A program made the position numbers and the translations under genes. The notes below the pieces were generated by a model. That model had not been told where the DNA came from. It did no database searches and was given only the letters and a program-made list of their open reading frames with translations. A stretch of 64,000 nucleotides of DNA from Nibrella saemangeumensis (GTDB taxonomy: Bacteria > Bacteroidota > Bacteroidia > Cytophagales > Spirosomataceae): assembly GCF_039541915.1 (NCBI RefSeq), contig NZ_BAABHD010000083.1, positions 283,271 through 347,270 on the forward strand. The letters are read 5' to 3'. Shown in pieces: positions 16,677-26,500 of the stretch (within the stretch, counting starts at the first letter, position 1; each line of letters opens with the position of its first letter).

Positions 16677-17752
16677 TGACAGAGGCAGCGGTACAGCAGA
16701 AAAAAGATATACGGAAACTGACGGCCGACCAGCTGAAGGACTGGATGGTGCAGCATAGCGAGCAGGGATTCCGGGCCAAACAGGTCTACGAGTGGCTCTG
16801 GAAGAAATCGGCAAGGTCGTTCGACCAGATGACGAACCTCTCCCTTAAAACCCGGCAGTTGCTGGATGCGCATTTCGACATCCGTCCGCTTGCCGTGGAC
16901 CAGCAGCAGAAGAGTTCCGACGGTACCATCAAATCATCGTTCCGGCTGTACGACGGCAACCTGGTGGAGGGGGTCCTGATACCTGCCCTGCGTGAGGCAG
17001 ACCAGGATCGCATGACCGCCTGTGTATCCTCGCAGGTAGGCTGCTCGCTGACCTGTAAGTTCTGCGCCACCGGCTATATGGAGCGCAAGCGGAACCTGGA
17101 TGCCTCTGAAATTTACGATCAGGTGGTGGAGGTAGACCGTCAGGCGCGGGAAAACTTTGGCGCTCCCCTGACCAATATCGTCTATATGGGTATGGGTGAA
17201 CCCCTGCTAAACTACCGCAACGTGCTGGATTCGGTAGAGCGGATTACCTCGCCGGACGGCCTGAATATGTCACCCAAGCGGATTACGGTATCTACCGCCG
17301 GTATTGCCAAGATGATTAAGCAGTTGGGCGACGATGGCGTAAAATTCAACCTGGCGCTGTCGCTGCACGCGGCCAACGATCAGAAGCGGAACCAGATCAT
17401 GCCCATCAACGAAAGCAACACGCTGAAGGCGCTGGCGGAAGCTTTGCAATACTTTTACCGGAAAACCGGTACCCGCGTTACGCTGGAATACATTCTATTC
17501 TACAACTTCAACGATACGTTACAGGACGCCAAGGAGCTGTGGGAGTTTACCAAACGTGTACCCGCCAAGGTGAACATCATTGAGTACAACCCCATTGCCG
17601 AGGCTACTTTTAAGAATACCGACCCGCAGACACTCGATAAATTTGCCGCTTTTCTGGAGAGCAAAGGGGTAATCGTGAATGTTCGTCGCAGCCGGGGTAA
17701 GGATATTGACGCAGCCTGTGGCCAATTAGCGGGAAAAGACAAAGCAGCTTAA
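16676..17752 (+). CDS. rlmN: 23S rRNA (adenine-2503)-C2-methyltransferase, radical SAM
   Basis: Methylates A2503 of 23S rRNA and A37 of some tRNAs. The iron-sulfur cluster motif is CSLTCKFCATG (CxxxCxxC) at about residues 121-131. VYMGMGEPLLNY, the SLHAAND stretch, the adjacent cysteine-containing strand and the final RGKDIDAACGQL, which carries the methyl-accepting catalytic cysteine, are all present. The length of 358 is normal. The gene starts inside the stop codon of the cvpA gene. Confidence 0.96.
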   Translation: MTEAAVQQKKDIRKLTADQLKDWMVQHSEQGFRAKQVYEWLWKKSARSFDQMTNLSLKTRQLLDAHFDIRPLAVDQQQKSSDGTIKSSFRLYDGNLVEGVLIPALREADQDRMTACVSSQVGCSLTCKFCATGYMERKRNLDASEIYDQVVEVDRQARENFGAPLTNIVYMGMGEPLLNYRNVLDSVERITSPDGLNMSPKRITVSTAGIAKMIKQLGDDGVKFNLALSLHAANDQKRNQIMPINESNTLKALAEALQYFYRKTGTRVTLEYILFYNFNDTLQDAKELWEFTKRVPAKVNIIEYNPIAEATFKNTDPQTLDKFAAFLESKGVIVNVRRSRGKDIDAACGQLAGKDKAA

Positions 17753-17834
17753 GAATCGTTATATCACGAAGCCGGCGAATCTCCCGGCCCGGTGCTGTTA
17801 ATAATTTCTTAACATTGGGCTGATAAGTTTGCCG

Positions 17835-17842
17835 TACCTTTG
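17835..17842 (+). promoter_or_regulatory. Promoter for the PiT phosphate transporter
   Basis: TACCTTTG (-7) with TTG about 18 bases upstream at 17815-17817 (-33) gives one of the clearest Bacteroidota promoters in the window. Confidence 0.65.
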
Positions 17843-17872
17843 CGAAAATTTTAGCCAACAGAGAGTTGGCTT

Positions 17873-19315
17873 GTGTCTACTGCTCTTCAACATAACATGT
17901 TTGGACTCGAAACGGATGTTTTTATCCTTTTGTCTATCAGTCTTTTAGCTGCCTGCGCATTTGAGTTTGTCAATGGCTTCCATGATACCGCCAACGCCGT
18001 AGCTACTGTCATATATACCAACTCGCTGAAACCTACCGTGGCCGTAGTCTGGTCTGGCATCTGCAATTTTATCGGGGTGCTATTTGGTGGTATTGGCGTG
18101 GCGATGGGCATTGTAAACCTGCTGCCCGTCGAACTGCTGGTCGACCAGAACGTGTACCACAGCATTGCTATGGTGCTGGCGCTGCTGATCAGTGCAATTA
18201 TCTGGAACCTGGGTACCTGGTATTTTGGGCTGCCCAGTTCCAGTTCGCACACGCTGATCGGATCAATTCTGGGCGTCGGACTGGCGTTTTCCACCATGCC
18301 CGAGAGCTCGACTTCGGCGGTTAACTGGGATAAGGCATTTGAAACATTCCAGGCGCTGCTTTTGTCTCCCTTGCTGGGTTTTAGCCTGGTGGTTATCCTG
18401 ATGTTTCTGATCCGGCGCATGGTGCCGGCCGACGTAAAAGATCAACTTTTTAAAGAGCCGAAAAAGAACGCTCCCCCGCCGACCTGGATTCGCAGCATCC
18501 TCATTGGCACCAGTACACTGGTTAGCTTTTTCCACGGCAGTAACGACGGTCAGAAAGGCGTCGGGCTGGTTATGCTCATTTTGATCGGAATCACTCCGGC
18601 TTATTTTGCGCTGGATATCGGCAAGGATCCGCTGGCCATGCAGGGAAATCTGGCCCGGATCGAGCAGTCAGTCGGTCGGATTGATACAGTCGGGCTTGGG
18701 CAGGTAGACCGGTTGCGCCTTCGGATAACCCGGCAGGAAATTGACGAACTACAGGCCACCCTGACTGATTCACTGGTTAACGGGAGCCTGCCGGCCGAAA
18801 AGCGCCTGGATGTCCGGCGGGATTTGCTGCTGATTAACAGCAACCTGAAAAAGCTGATGGACAGCGAGGAGGTGGAATTAAGCAAGAGCGAGCGGGATGC
18901 CATCAGCCAGAACCTGGATGAAAAGCAGGGATTACGCCGGTTTACCGACTACGCCCCTACCTGGGTTATTCTGATGATCGCCTTATCGCTGGGTCTGGGT
19001 ACTATGGTGGGCTGGCGCCGGATTGTGGTAACCGTGGGTGAAAAGATCGGTAAGCAGCACCTGACGTATGCGCAGGGGGCATCGGCCGAGTTGGTAGCGG
19101 CCAGCACCATTGGTATTGCGTCGGCGCTGAAACTGCCCGTGAGTACCACCCACGTACTATCATCAGGTATTGCCGGTAGTATGGTGGCCAATAAAGGTAT
19201 CAAAAACCTGCAGGGTGGTACTGTCCGCAACATTGCAGCCGCCTGGGTACTTACCCTGCCCGTATCGATTTTACTCTCCTTTACGCTGTATATCTTCTTC
19301 CGCTGGATTCTTTGA
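17873..19315 (+). CDS. PiT-family inorganic phosphate transporter
   Basis: Low-affinity, cation-coupled phosphate uptake across the inner membrane. The two family repeats are visible: NGFHDTANAVATVIYTNSL at about residues 35-53 and FFHGSNDGQKGVGLVML near 220-236. Around ten helices are expected, with a second-half LPVSTTHVLSSGI signature. Between the halves lies a charged, probably coiled-coil insert of about 90 residues (roughly 255-345), longer than in enterobacterial PitA. The start is a GTG at 17873; an ATG at 17897 is an alternative. A 33-base inverted repeat begins right after the stop. Confidence 0.93.
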   Translation: MSTALQHNMFGLETDVFILLSISLLAACAFEFVNGFHDTANAVATVIYTNSLKPTVAVVWSGICNFIGVLFGGIGVAMGIVNLLPVELLVDQNVYHSIAMVLALLISAIIWNLGTWYFGLPSSSSHTLIGSILGVGLAFSTMPESSTSAVNWDKAFETFQALLLSPLLGFSLVVILMFLIRRMVPADVKDQLFKEPKKNAPPPTWIRSILIGTSTLVSFFHGSNDGQKGVGLVMLILIGITPAYFALDIGKDPLAMQGNLARIEQSVGRIDTVGLGQVDRLRLRITRQEIDELQATLTDSLVNGSLPAEKRLDVRRDLLLINSNLKKLMDSEEVELSKSERDAISQNLDEKQGLRRFTDYAPTWVILMIALSLGLGTMVGWRRIVVTVGEKIGKQHLTYAQGASAELVAASTIGIASALKLPVSTTHVLSSGIAGSMVANKGIKNLQGGTVRNIAAAWVLTLPVSILLSFTLYIFFRWIL

Positions 19316-19318
19316 TAG

Positions 19319-19427
19319 TACCCCAGCCCTGAAGGGAGCCTGCTGGCGCATTCTTTGGCTGTCGCCCACTAGAATGGATTATGCGAAGCTATGTATGCGC
19401 CAGCAGGCTCCCTTTAGGGCTGGGGTA
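19319..19427. repeat. Long inverted repeat, 33-base arms, between convergent genes
   Basis: The arm at 19319-19351 (beginning TACCCCAGCCCT) is the reverse complement of 19395-19427 with one mismatch. The 43-base loop is not palindromic. It fills the gap between the PiT and DUF1338 stops and could end transcription of both, or be a REPIN-like element. Confidence 0.85.
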
Positions 19428-19432
19428 GAATT

Positions 19433-20344
19433 CTATTTCCCCGTCTGCGAGGTAAACGTACTCTCAAAAATCTTGTCGGCATTGCCGGTTTCGAAGCCTT
19501 CGCGCCGGTGTTCGCGCCGGATCTGGTCGGCGGGCAGATTTTCAAACTCGGGTAAAACACGCCGTTCGGCAAACTCGACGTAAGAGCCAGCAATGCGGTG
19601 CGTTTCACCATTGGCAAATTCTGCGTCAATCATCTGAGCCACCGTCGACGCCTGCCGCAGCGCACCGTCCGGACTTACTTTGATGGTGCCGCCGGCGCTA
19701 TTCAGCTTAAAGCCACGGCTCTCCAGAAAGCTGACAAAATCATCAATGGTGTTGTACCCCGGCTTCAGGTTGTGTACGCTGATGGTAAAATGGTTAAGGT
19801 AGTACCGGTTGTAAATAACCCAGGCGGCATATTCACTCTCGTTCAGCAGGCGCTGGTAATCGCTCCGCGTCGGCGTACGCCAGAGGGGCTGGTGCAGAAA
19901 GCGGTCAACCCTGGCGGCATCATCCAGGTTCAGCGAATCGGCCGGGTCGCTGGTGACTTCGTTGGTATAGCTGTGGATAATGGTCTGGGCTTCAGGCGAT
20001 AGCTCATTCACCCGCAGTTCGCTGGCAAAAATGCGTGGGTAGTGGGGCTCCGGCGGACTGTACCAGTAAGCGGTCAGCTTCTTCTCCGTGAAGTTGTATT
20101 CGTCGCGTTTCCGGTAGCCGTAATGCAGAAAGATCTTCTCGAACGACCGGATGCCGAGGTTAGGCACCCCCATGGTCCGGAAGGCGATATGGTCGTTTTC
20201 GATCTCGTCGGGCGACTGGATGACGCCCTCATCGATCATGGCGTTGATAATGCCGTTTACATCGGGCACGCGTTCGCGATAGCGGCTCATGAGCCCCTCC
20301 ATGACGCGGTCGAGGGTAGCGAGTTTGCTGGGTGAAGTAGTCAT
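19433..20344 (-). CDS. DUF1338 protein, 2-oxoadipate dioxygenase/decarboxylase (HglS/YdcJ) family
   Basis: A 303-residue iron-dependent enzyme family of the vicinal-oxygen-chelate type; characterised members turn 2-oxoadipate into 2-hydroxyglutarate in lysine breakdown. The first metal ligand is in ENDHIAFRTMG at about residues 49-59. The second histidine is in YLNHFTISVHNLKPGYNTIDDF near 180-200, and the acidic ligand is probably in IAGSYVEFAERR close to 270. The specific substrate is not proven here, and no other lysine-degradation genes are nearby. Confidence 0.88.
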   Translation of the reverse strand: MTTSPSKLATLDRVMEGLMSRYRERVPDVNGIINAMIDEGVIQSPDEIENDHIAFRTMGVPNLGIRSFEKIFLHYGYRKRDEYNFTEKKLTAYWYSPPEPHYPRIFASELRVNELSPEAQTIIHSYTNEVTSDPADSLNLDDAARVDRFLHQPLWRTPTRSDYQRLLNESEYAAWVIYNRYYLNHFTISVHNLKPGYNTIDDFVSFLESRGFKLNSAGGTIKVSPDGALRQASTVAQMIDAEFANGETHRIAGSYVEFAERRVLPEFENLPADQIRREHRREGFETGNADKIFESTFTSQTGK

Positions 20345-20451
20345 AACCTAAGACGTTGAATATAGGGGCAAATTAGCGGGTTTTCCGCATCGGAACAACC
20401 CGGTTGTTCATCTAATAACTTCCTCCGCCATGCCGTTGCCTGGGATACTTC

Positions 20452-20459
20452 TATCTTTG
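20452..20459 (+). promoter_or_regulatory. -7 promoter element for gldG
   Basis: TATCTTTG matches TAnnTTTG exactly, 40 bases before the chosen ATG. It rules out a start at the in-frame TTG at 20472, which would fall at or next to the transcription start. Confidence 0.6.
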
Positions 20460-20498
20460 CTTTTACAATAATTGCGTCTCCATCCGTTTACCGTAGGT

Positions 20499-22163
20499 AT
20501 GAAGTCTGGAATTACTCGTTTTATTTTTGTTATCGCGGCTCTGCTGGCCATTAATGTGCTGTCGGGTTTTCTGTTTTTTCGTGTGGATCTGACTGAGGAG
20601 AAACGTTACACGCTCTCCGACGCTACGCGCAACCTGCTGACCGACCTGGATAATAATGTACACGTAAGCGTCTACCTCACCGGCGACCTGCCGCCAGGTT
20701 TCAAGCGACTGGAGAATGCCGCACGCGAAACCCTGGAGGAGTTTCAGGCGCGGGCGGGCAGCAACCTGACCTACCGGTTTATTGACCCCACCGCAATCGT
20801 CAACGAAAAAGAAAAGGTGCAGTTGATTGAGCGGCTGGCCGAGCGGGGCGTAACGCCAACCAACCTCTTTGCCAATGAGGGCGGAAAACGCACCGAAAAG
20901 CTGATTTTTCCGGGAGCCCTTGTTTCGTATAAAGGAAAAGAGTCGGCCGTGCTGCTGCTGAAGGGGAACAAAGCGGCCTCGCCGGAAGAACAACTCAATC
21001 AGTCGTATGAGGGTGTAGAGTTTCAACTGGCGTCGGCTATCCGGCGTCTGACCCAGACGGAGGGCAACCGGCGTAAAGTAGGGCTGATCTTCGGTAATAC
21101 GCAGGTACCCCCTTCTCGTTTCTCAGACCTGCTGGCTTCGATTCAGGAGAACTACGACCTGTATTTTGTGGATCTGAGCAAGCCCGGTCCCATTCAGGGA
21201 ATCGATGCTATTCTGGTACCTAAACCCGAGCAGCCGTTTTCGGAAGACGATAAATTTAAGATCGATCAGTTTGTGGTGAACGGCGGCCGGGCCTTGTTCT
21301 TTGTAGAAGGGCAGCGGGTCGATAGCGTGGGGGCGGAGGGTACCTTTGCCCAGCCGCTCAGCCTGAACCTCGACGATCTGTTTTTCCGCTGGGGTGTTCG
21401 CGTCAACCAGGATATCATCAAAGACCTGAGCAGCGCCCCCATTCCGCTCAATGTCGGCAACATGGGCGATAAGCCGAATATTCAACTGGTACCGTGGCGG
21501 TTTTACCCGATTATCAACAACTTCGGAGCCAGTCCCATTGTGCGTAATCTGGATGCGTTGTACAGCCGGTTTGTGAGCACGCTGGATACCGTACGCGCAC
21601 CGGGTATTCGCAAAACGCCGTTACTGATGACCTCGCCGTACACTAAAATCCTGAAAGCGCCGGCGGTAGTAGCGTATAACGAAGCCCGCCAGCAACCCGA
21701 TCCGGCTACGTACGATGGTGGTATACGAATGGTCGGCTGCCTGCTGGAAGGTCGGTTCCGGTCCATCTATGCCAGCCGTATTTTGCCCGGTGACCCCCGA
21801 GCGGCTGCGTTCAAAGCGGAAGGAGAGCCGTCGCGGGTGATTGTCTGCTCCGACGGAGATCTGATCGTCAATGATGTCAATTACCGGCAGAACGTACCCT
21901 ATCCGCTGGGGTACGACCGCTTTACCCGGAATACCTTCGCCAACAAAGACTTCGCGCTGAACGCCATCGACTACCTGGTCGACCCGGAAGGCGTTATCTC
22001 AGCCCGCGCCCGGCAGGTGACTATCCGGCCGCTGGACAAAATCCGGCTGAACACTGAGCGGCTACAATGGCAATTGCTGAATCTGCTGGGGCCAGTGGCG
22101 CTGGTGGGGCTGGTGGGGCTGGTCTGGCAGACGGTAAGGCGGAGGAGGTATGGCAGGGGATAG
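20499..22163 (+). CDS. gldG: Gliding motility-associated ABC transporter substrate-binding protein GldG
   Basis: A component of the GldA-GldF-GldG system needed for gliding in Flavobacterium. One N-terminal membrane helix (FIFVIAALLAINVLSGFLFF) is followed by the typical RVDLTEEKRYTLSDATRNLL, a large extracytoplasmic domain with QVPPSRFSDLLASIQENYDL and ALFFVEGQRVD, and a C-terminal helix LLNLLGPVALVGLVGLVWQTV. The length of 554 is normal. The start at 20499 follows from the promoter. Its usual upstream partner gldF is not adjacent: the gene upstream is divergent and unrelated. Confidence 0.9.
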   Translation: MKSGITRFIFVIAALLAINVLSGFLFFRVDLTEEKRYTLSDATRNLLTDLDNNVHVSVYLTGDLPPGFKRLENAARETLEEFQARAGSNLTYRFIDPTAIVNEKEKVQLIERLAERGVTPTNLFANEGGKRTEKLIFPGALVSYKGKESAVLLLKGNKAASPEEQLNQSYEGVEFQLASAIRRLTQTEGNRRKVGLIFGNTQVPPSRFSDLLASIQENYDLYFVDLSKPGPIQGIDAILVPKPEQPFSEDDKFKIDQFVVNGGRALFFVEGQRVDSVGAEGTFAQPLSLNLDDLFFRWGVRVNQDIIKDLSSAPIPLNVGNMGDKPNIQLVPWRFYPIINNFGASPIVRNLDALYSRFVSTLDTVRAPGIRKTPLLMTSPYTKILKAPAVVAYNEARQQPDPATYDGGIRMVGCLLEGRFRSIYASRILPGDPRAAAFKAEGEPSRVIVCSDGDLIVNDVNYRQNVPYPLGYDRFTRNTFANKDFALNAIDYLVDPEGVISARARQVTIRPLDKIRLNTERLQWQLLNLLGPVALVGLVGLVWQTVRRRRYGRG

Positions 22164-22285
22164 GGTATGGGTATCGTGAGGGGTAGATTACCTGACCTGA
22201 ACGCAAAAAGAACAAGTTTCCAGGGTTTTTGGTAAAATCTTTCTTATCATTGTTCTATTTTGCTTTCAATCTTTTCGCCTGGCCG

Positions 22286-23404
22286 ATGAAAACAGCACTC
22301 TACATTTGGGCTTGCTTTCAATGTTTATTTTTTGGCACAACGGTATTTGCACTCCGGCCAAGCCGGACCAATGCGTTGCTGGCAGCCTTCTATATTTTAG
22401 CGGCTATTCTTACTGGCGTTCAATATTTGCTCCGTTTTCAAGGCTTCTTGTATACCAACGGCGAACTCTGTTTTGTATCCGATGCGATTAATCTGAGCTT
22501 TGGACCCGTTGTGTACCTGTATCTGCGGCAGGCACTTACCAAACAGCTGTCATTCCGTGCCGGGCTCCATTTATTGCCCCCTGTGTTATTTATGGTCGTT
22601 TACTGGTATCTGATGGCTACCGAATGGCAGCCCTTTGACTATAGAAAATACATTGGCCAACCGTTTCACCGGACGGTGCTGGGCGTTATCGCCCTTTCCT
22701 TTACGTTTTATGCCTACCGGTATAACTGGCTACTCACTAAATTTCAGCAGGGGCAACCGGCCTATCGACGGGAGGTATTGAGCTGGTTGTATATCTTTTT
22801 AGCGTTTTTTCTCCTGAAAGCCCTGGTCGCCTACCTGGTGTTTGCCCGCCAGTGGCTTCCAGTAGCGTATAAACCGAACAGCATCCAGGTATTAGAAATC
22901 ATCTTTGTTCTGATCGATGCCATCATTATTCTGACGTCGGGCGTTCTGGTGCTTCGCCAAAACGACATATTGAATCTGGAGAAAGTAGAGCTGTTCATTC
23001 AGACGATCATGCCCGGTCGGAAAAAAACGACCGTTGTTACAGAACCTATGACGCACATAGCGGCTTTACAGCGGCTGATGACTGAGAAAAAATTGTTTAC
23101 CCAGCCCGACCTCAACGAGAAAGTGCTGGCCTCTACCCTGGACATTCCGTCTTACCAGCTTTCAATACTGCTCAACGAACATATCGGTAAAAGCTTTAGT
23201 GAGTTTATTAACGAATACCGCATCGAAGAGGCCAAACGGCAGTTGCTTGACCCCAGGACTGCCGCCAATACGATGTTTGCCATAGCCGTCGATTGCGGGT
23301 ACAACTCGGAATCTGTATTCTATACAAACTTTAAGAAATACACCGGTACTACGCCCAAGAAGTTTCAGGCCAGCCAATTGCAACAGTCAGCTAACCCAGA
23401 ATAA
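22286..23404 (+). CDS. Membrane-anchored AraC-family transcriptional regulator
   Basis: A 372-residue regulator with about seven membrane helices in the first 230 residues (for example WACFQCLFFGTTVFAL, LLAAFYILAAILTGVQYLL) and a C-terminal AraC helix-turn-helix domain (LNEHIGKSFSEFINEYRIEEAK, then FAIAVDCGYNSESVFYTNFKKY, TGTTPKKFQ). The start at 22286 fits the family beginning MKTALYIWACFQ; a TTG 57 bases earlier would add a poorly conserved stretch. It lies directly in front of SusC/SusD, on the same strand, and is the obvious candidate regulator, sensing a signal within the inner membrane. Confidence 0.9.
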   Translation: MKTALYIWACFQCLFFGTTVFALRPSRTNALLAAFYILAAILTGVQYLLRFQGFLYTNGELCFVSDAINLSFGPVVYLYLRQALTKQLSFRAGLHLLPPVLFMVVYWYLMATEWQPFDYRKYIGQPFHRTVLGVIALSFTFYAYRYNWLLTKFQQGQPAYRREVLSWLYIFLAFFLLKALVAYLVFARQWLPVAYKPNSIQVLEIIFVLIDAIIILTSGVLVLRQNDILNLEKVELFIQTIMPGRKKTTVVTEPMTHIAALQRLMTEKKLFTQPDLNEKVLASTLDIPSYQLSILLNEHIGKSFSEFINEYRIEEAKRQLLDPRTAANTMFAIAVDCGYNSESVFYTNFKKYTGTTPKKFQASQLQQSANPE

Positions 23405-23407
23405 GCA

Positions 23408-23429
23408 GGTCAGAGGTACGTGGCTGACC
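23408..23429 (+). terminator. Possible terminator hairpin after the AraC gene
   Basis: GGTCAG and CTGACC pair around a ten-base loop, followed by a T-rich stretch a few bases on. It would separate the regulator transcript from susC. Confidence 0.35.
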
Positions 23430-23548
23430 GCCTTTCCTGTTTTTCTTCTTCGTTTTTTCAAAAAATAACTTCGATTTAGCAAATCAGAAGCCTATTTGAT
23501 TGCCTTCGAGCGATGATTGTGCCATAAATCCTTAAGCGCAAACCTCGC

Positions 23549-26500
23549 ATGAAAAAACATCTATGGCTTTGCCTGATCTGCATGTGCTATGCATTGAGTT
23601 ACGGCCAGCAAAACCGGCTTACGGGCCGGATCACCTCCGCCGACGATGGGCAGCCCTTGCCCGGTGTCAGTATTGTGGTGAAAGGGTCAACGATGGGCAC
23701 CACTACCGACGCTAACGGAGCCTTTAGCCTGTCGGCACCTACCGATGCCCGGCTGGTTGTCTCGATGGTGGGCTATGCCAGTCAGGAGATAGCGGTGGGC
23801 AACCGGTCCCGGATTGACCTGGTTCTCTCCCCTGACCAGCGGCAACTTGATGAAGTCGTGGTGGTCGGCTTTGGTACACAGACCCGGCGCGATCTGACCG
23901 GCTCGGTTTCCTCCATCAAACCCGAACAAATCAGTCAAATTCCAACCGCCAACTTCCAGTCGGCTTTGCAGGGGTTAGCCCCGGGGCTCAACATCGTTAG
24001 CGCGAGTGGGGCTGCGGGCGCACCACCCCGGGTTCGTATTCGGGGTAGCGGGTCCATTTACTCCAATGGCGAACCCCTGTACATCATCGACGGCGTTCCG
24101 GTTGATTCGGATAACTCCGGGTTGTTTGGCCAGACATCGCGGGGCGGAGCCCCTTCCAACCCGATGGCAAACATTGACCCCAATGATATTGAGAGCCTGG
24201 AAGTGCTGAAAGATGCCGCAGCCAGTGCCATTTACGGAGCACGGGCGGCCAACGGCGTCATAATCATTACGACGAAGAAAGGCCGGGCCGGCAAAACGAA
24301 ATTCAATGCGGGCCTGCAGCTGGGTACCTCGTCGCCGACAAATCGCCTGGCTTATGCAGACGGTACCACCTATATCCAATTGCGGGATGAGGCCATCCGC
24401 AATGCCGTAGGGAGCGGGCTGATCTTTAACGGTTTGCCGGGTGGGGTAGCCACGCAATGGCAAAACGGGGGTTATGACCAATGGTTTAACAATCAGGTGC
24501 CGGCCGTAACGTTTAACCGTACCATTGCCGAGCAGGTAGCAGCCCAAAATATCAATCATTTCGACGACGTTTTCCGCGTCGGCAGCAACCGCCAGTTTAC
24601 TATTTCGGCCCAGGGCGGTACCGAAAAGACACAGTTCTTCACCAGCGTCGGTCTTTACGATGAGCAGGGTATCATCCAGCGAAACGATTTCCGGCGCCTG
24701 AACGGGCGGGTGAACATCGACCACCAGGCCACGTCGCGGTTAAAAATTGGGGTACAGCTCAACGCATCCTACACCAACAACGGCATGTTTCCGATGGGAG
24801 CCCCTTCTACCTTTGCCGGCGGCTTCGTACCGGGCGGCTTCTTCACGGCCTCCACCGCTCTATTGCCTATTTTTCCGCGTCTGAACAACGACGGTACGTA
24901 CTTTGCGCCGGCCCAGAATCTGAGTATGCTGGCTTATCGGGACAGAAGCCTGTTTTTCAACACAACGGAGAACCAGCGCTACCTGACTAATTTTTACGCA
25001 GACTATGAGCTGGCCAAAGGTCTTAGCTGGCGCAGTGAGGTTGGCAACGATTTTATTTATCAGCAGGTACGCTACTACCAGAACCCGCAGCTAACCGCCG
25101 GCGGACTACAGCAGGGCCTGCGGGGTATCAACGATTTTCGCACCCGGTCGACCAACAATTTTAACTCGAACCACTACCTTACCTTTAACCGGACGCTGGC
25201 TAAGGCCCATGCCCTGAATGCCACGCTGGGGTTGCAGTATAACTACAACAATACCCAGTCCTCGTATATACAGTCGAACAATATTCCGTCTGCCCCTTCG
25301 CTGAATACCACGCAGGTAGCCGGCCTGGCTACGTCGCAGAATCGTCTGGACGAGTTTGCCTTCCTGTCTTATTTCGCCAGGGTTAACTACAAGTTTCAGG
25401 ACCGGTACCTGCTGAGCGTTTCGTACCGGGCCGACGGGTCGAGCCGGTTCGGGGCCAATAACCGGTACGCTTTTTTCCCGTCGGTATCGGGTGCCTGGGT
25501 GATGAGCGAAGAGCCGTTTCTGAAGGGGAACAGTACCCTGACGTTTCTTAAACTACGGGCAAGCTGGGGGCTGAGCGGGAACTCCAATCCGGGCAGTATT
25601 GAACCCATCTCCTACGGCGGTTTTGGCATCGGGGCTGCTTTTTACGGCGATCACATCGGCTTTCCTTACCGGCGCGTCCCCGAACTGGCTAACCAGATTC
25701 GGTGGGAGCAGTCGGCGCTGACCGATGTGGCCATCGACTTTGGCTTTTTGAATGACCGCATCAACGGCACCCTGAACTATTACACCCGCAACACAACGGA
25801 CCTGATTCTGGGCGTTACCCCGGCCCCGGCGGCCGGAATCATCGGGGGACGTAACTTTTTAAACATTGGGGCGCTGCGAAACAGCGGCTTTGAGGCTAAC
25901 CTGGCGGCTAAAATCCTGACCGGAAAGCTGCGCTGGCAGGTTGACGTAAATGCCGCCTATAACCGGAACGGAATCACTGACCTGGGCGGGCTGCCTCCTA
26001 CGGCGGTTGCCTTTAACCCCAACCGGGTATTTGTCGGGATGCCACTGGCAACGTATTTCTTACCGCAGCAGATAGGTGTTGACCCGCAGACCGGTTACGA
26101 AATCTTTGCGGACCTCAAACGCAACGGCGACGGTACGCCCCTGCTGGATGCCAACGGTTATCCTGAACATGACCTGGCGAAGCCCATCACGGTTGACTTC
26201 CTGGGCCGTATTGCCGGCACAACAACGAACGTCAACTGGGAAAGTATTTCGGCACCTATTCGCAACAAACCCGGTCAGCCCTTCTGGACAGGCAGTGTGG
26301 GCAGCACGATTGGTTACAAAGGATTGTCACTGAATGCGCTGTTTACCTACAGCCTCGGCGGGTGGATTTATGATGCCGGTGCCCGCGATCAGGCGTATAT
26401 GCTGCAGGCCAACCGCAACATCCGGGCCCAGTTTGTCGAAGACCGCTGGCAGAAGCCGGGCGACGTGGCTACGAATCCCGGTCTGTACTTCAACCCGGTG

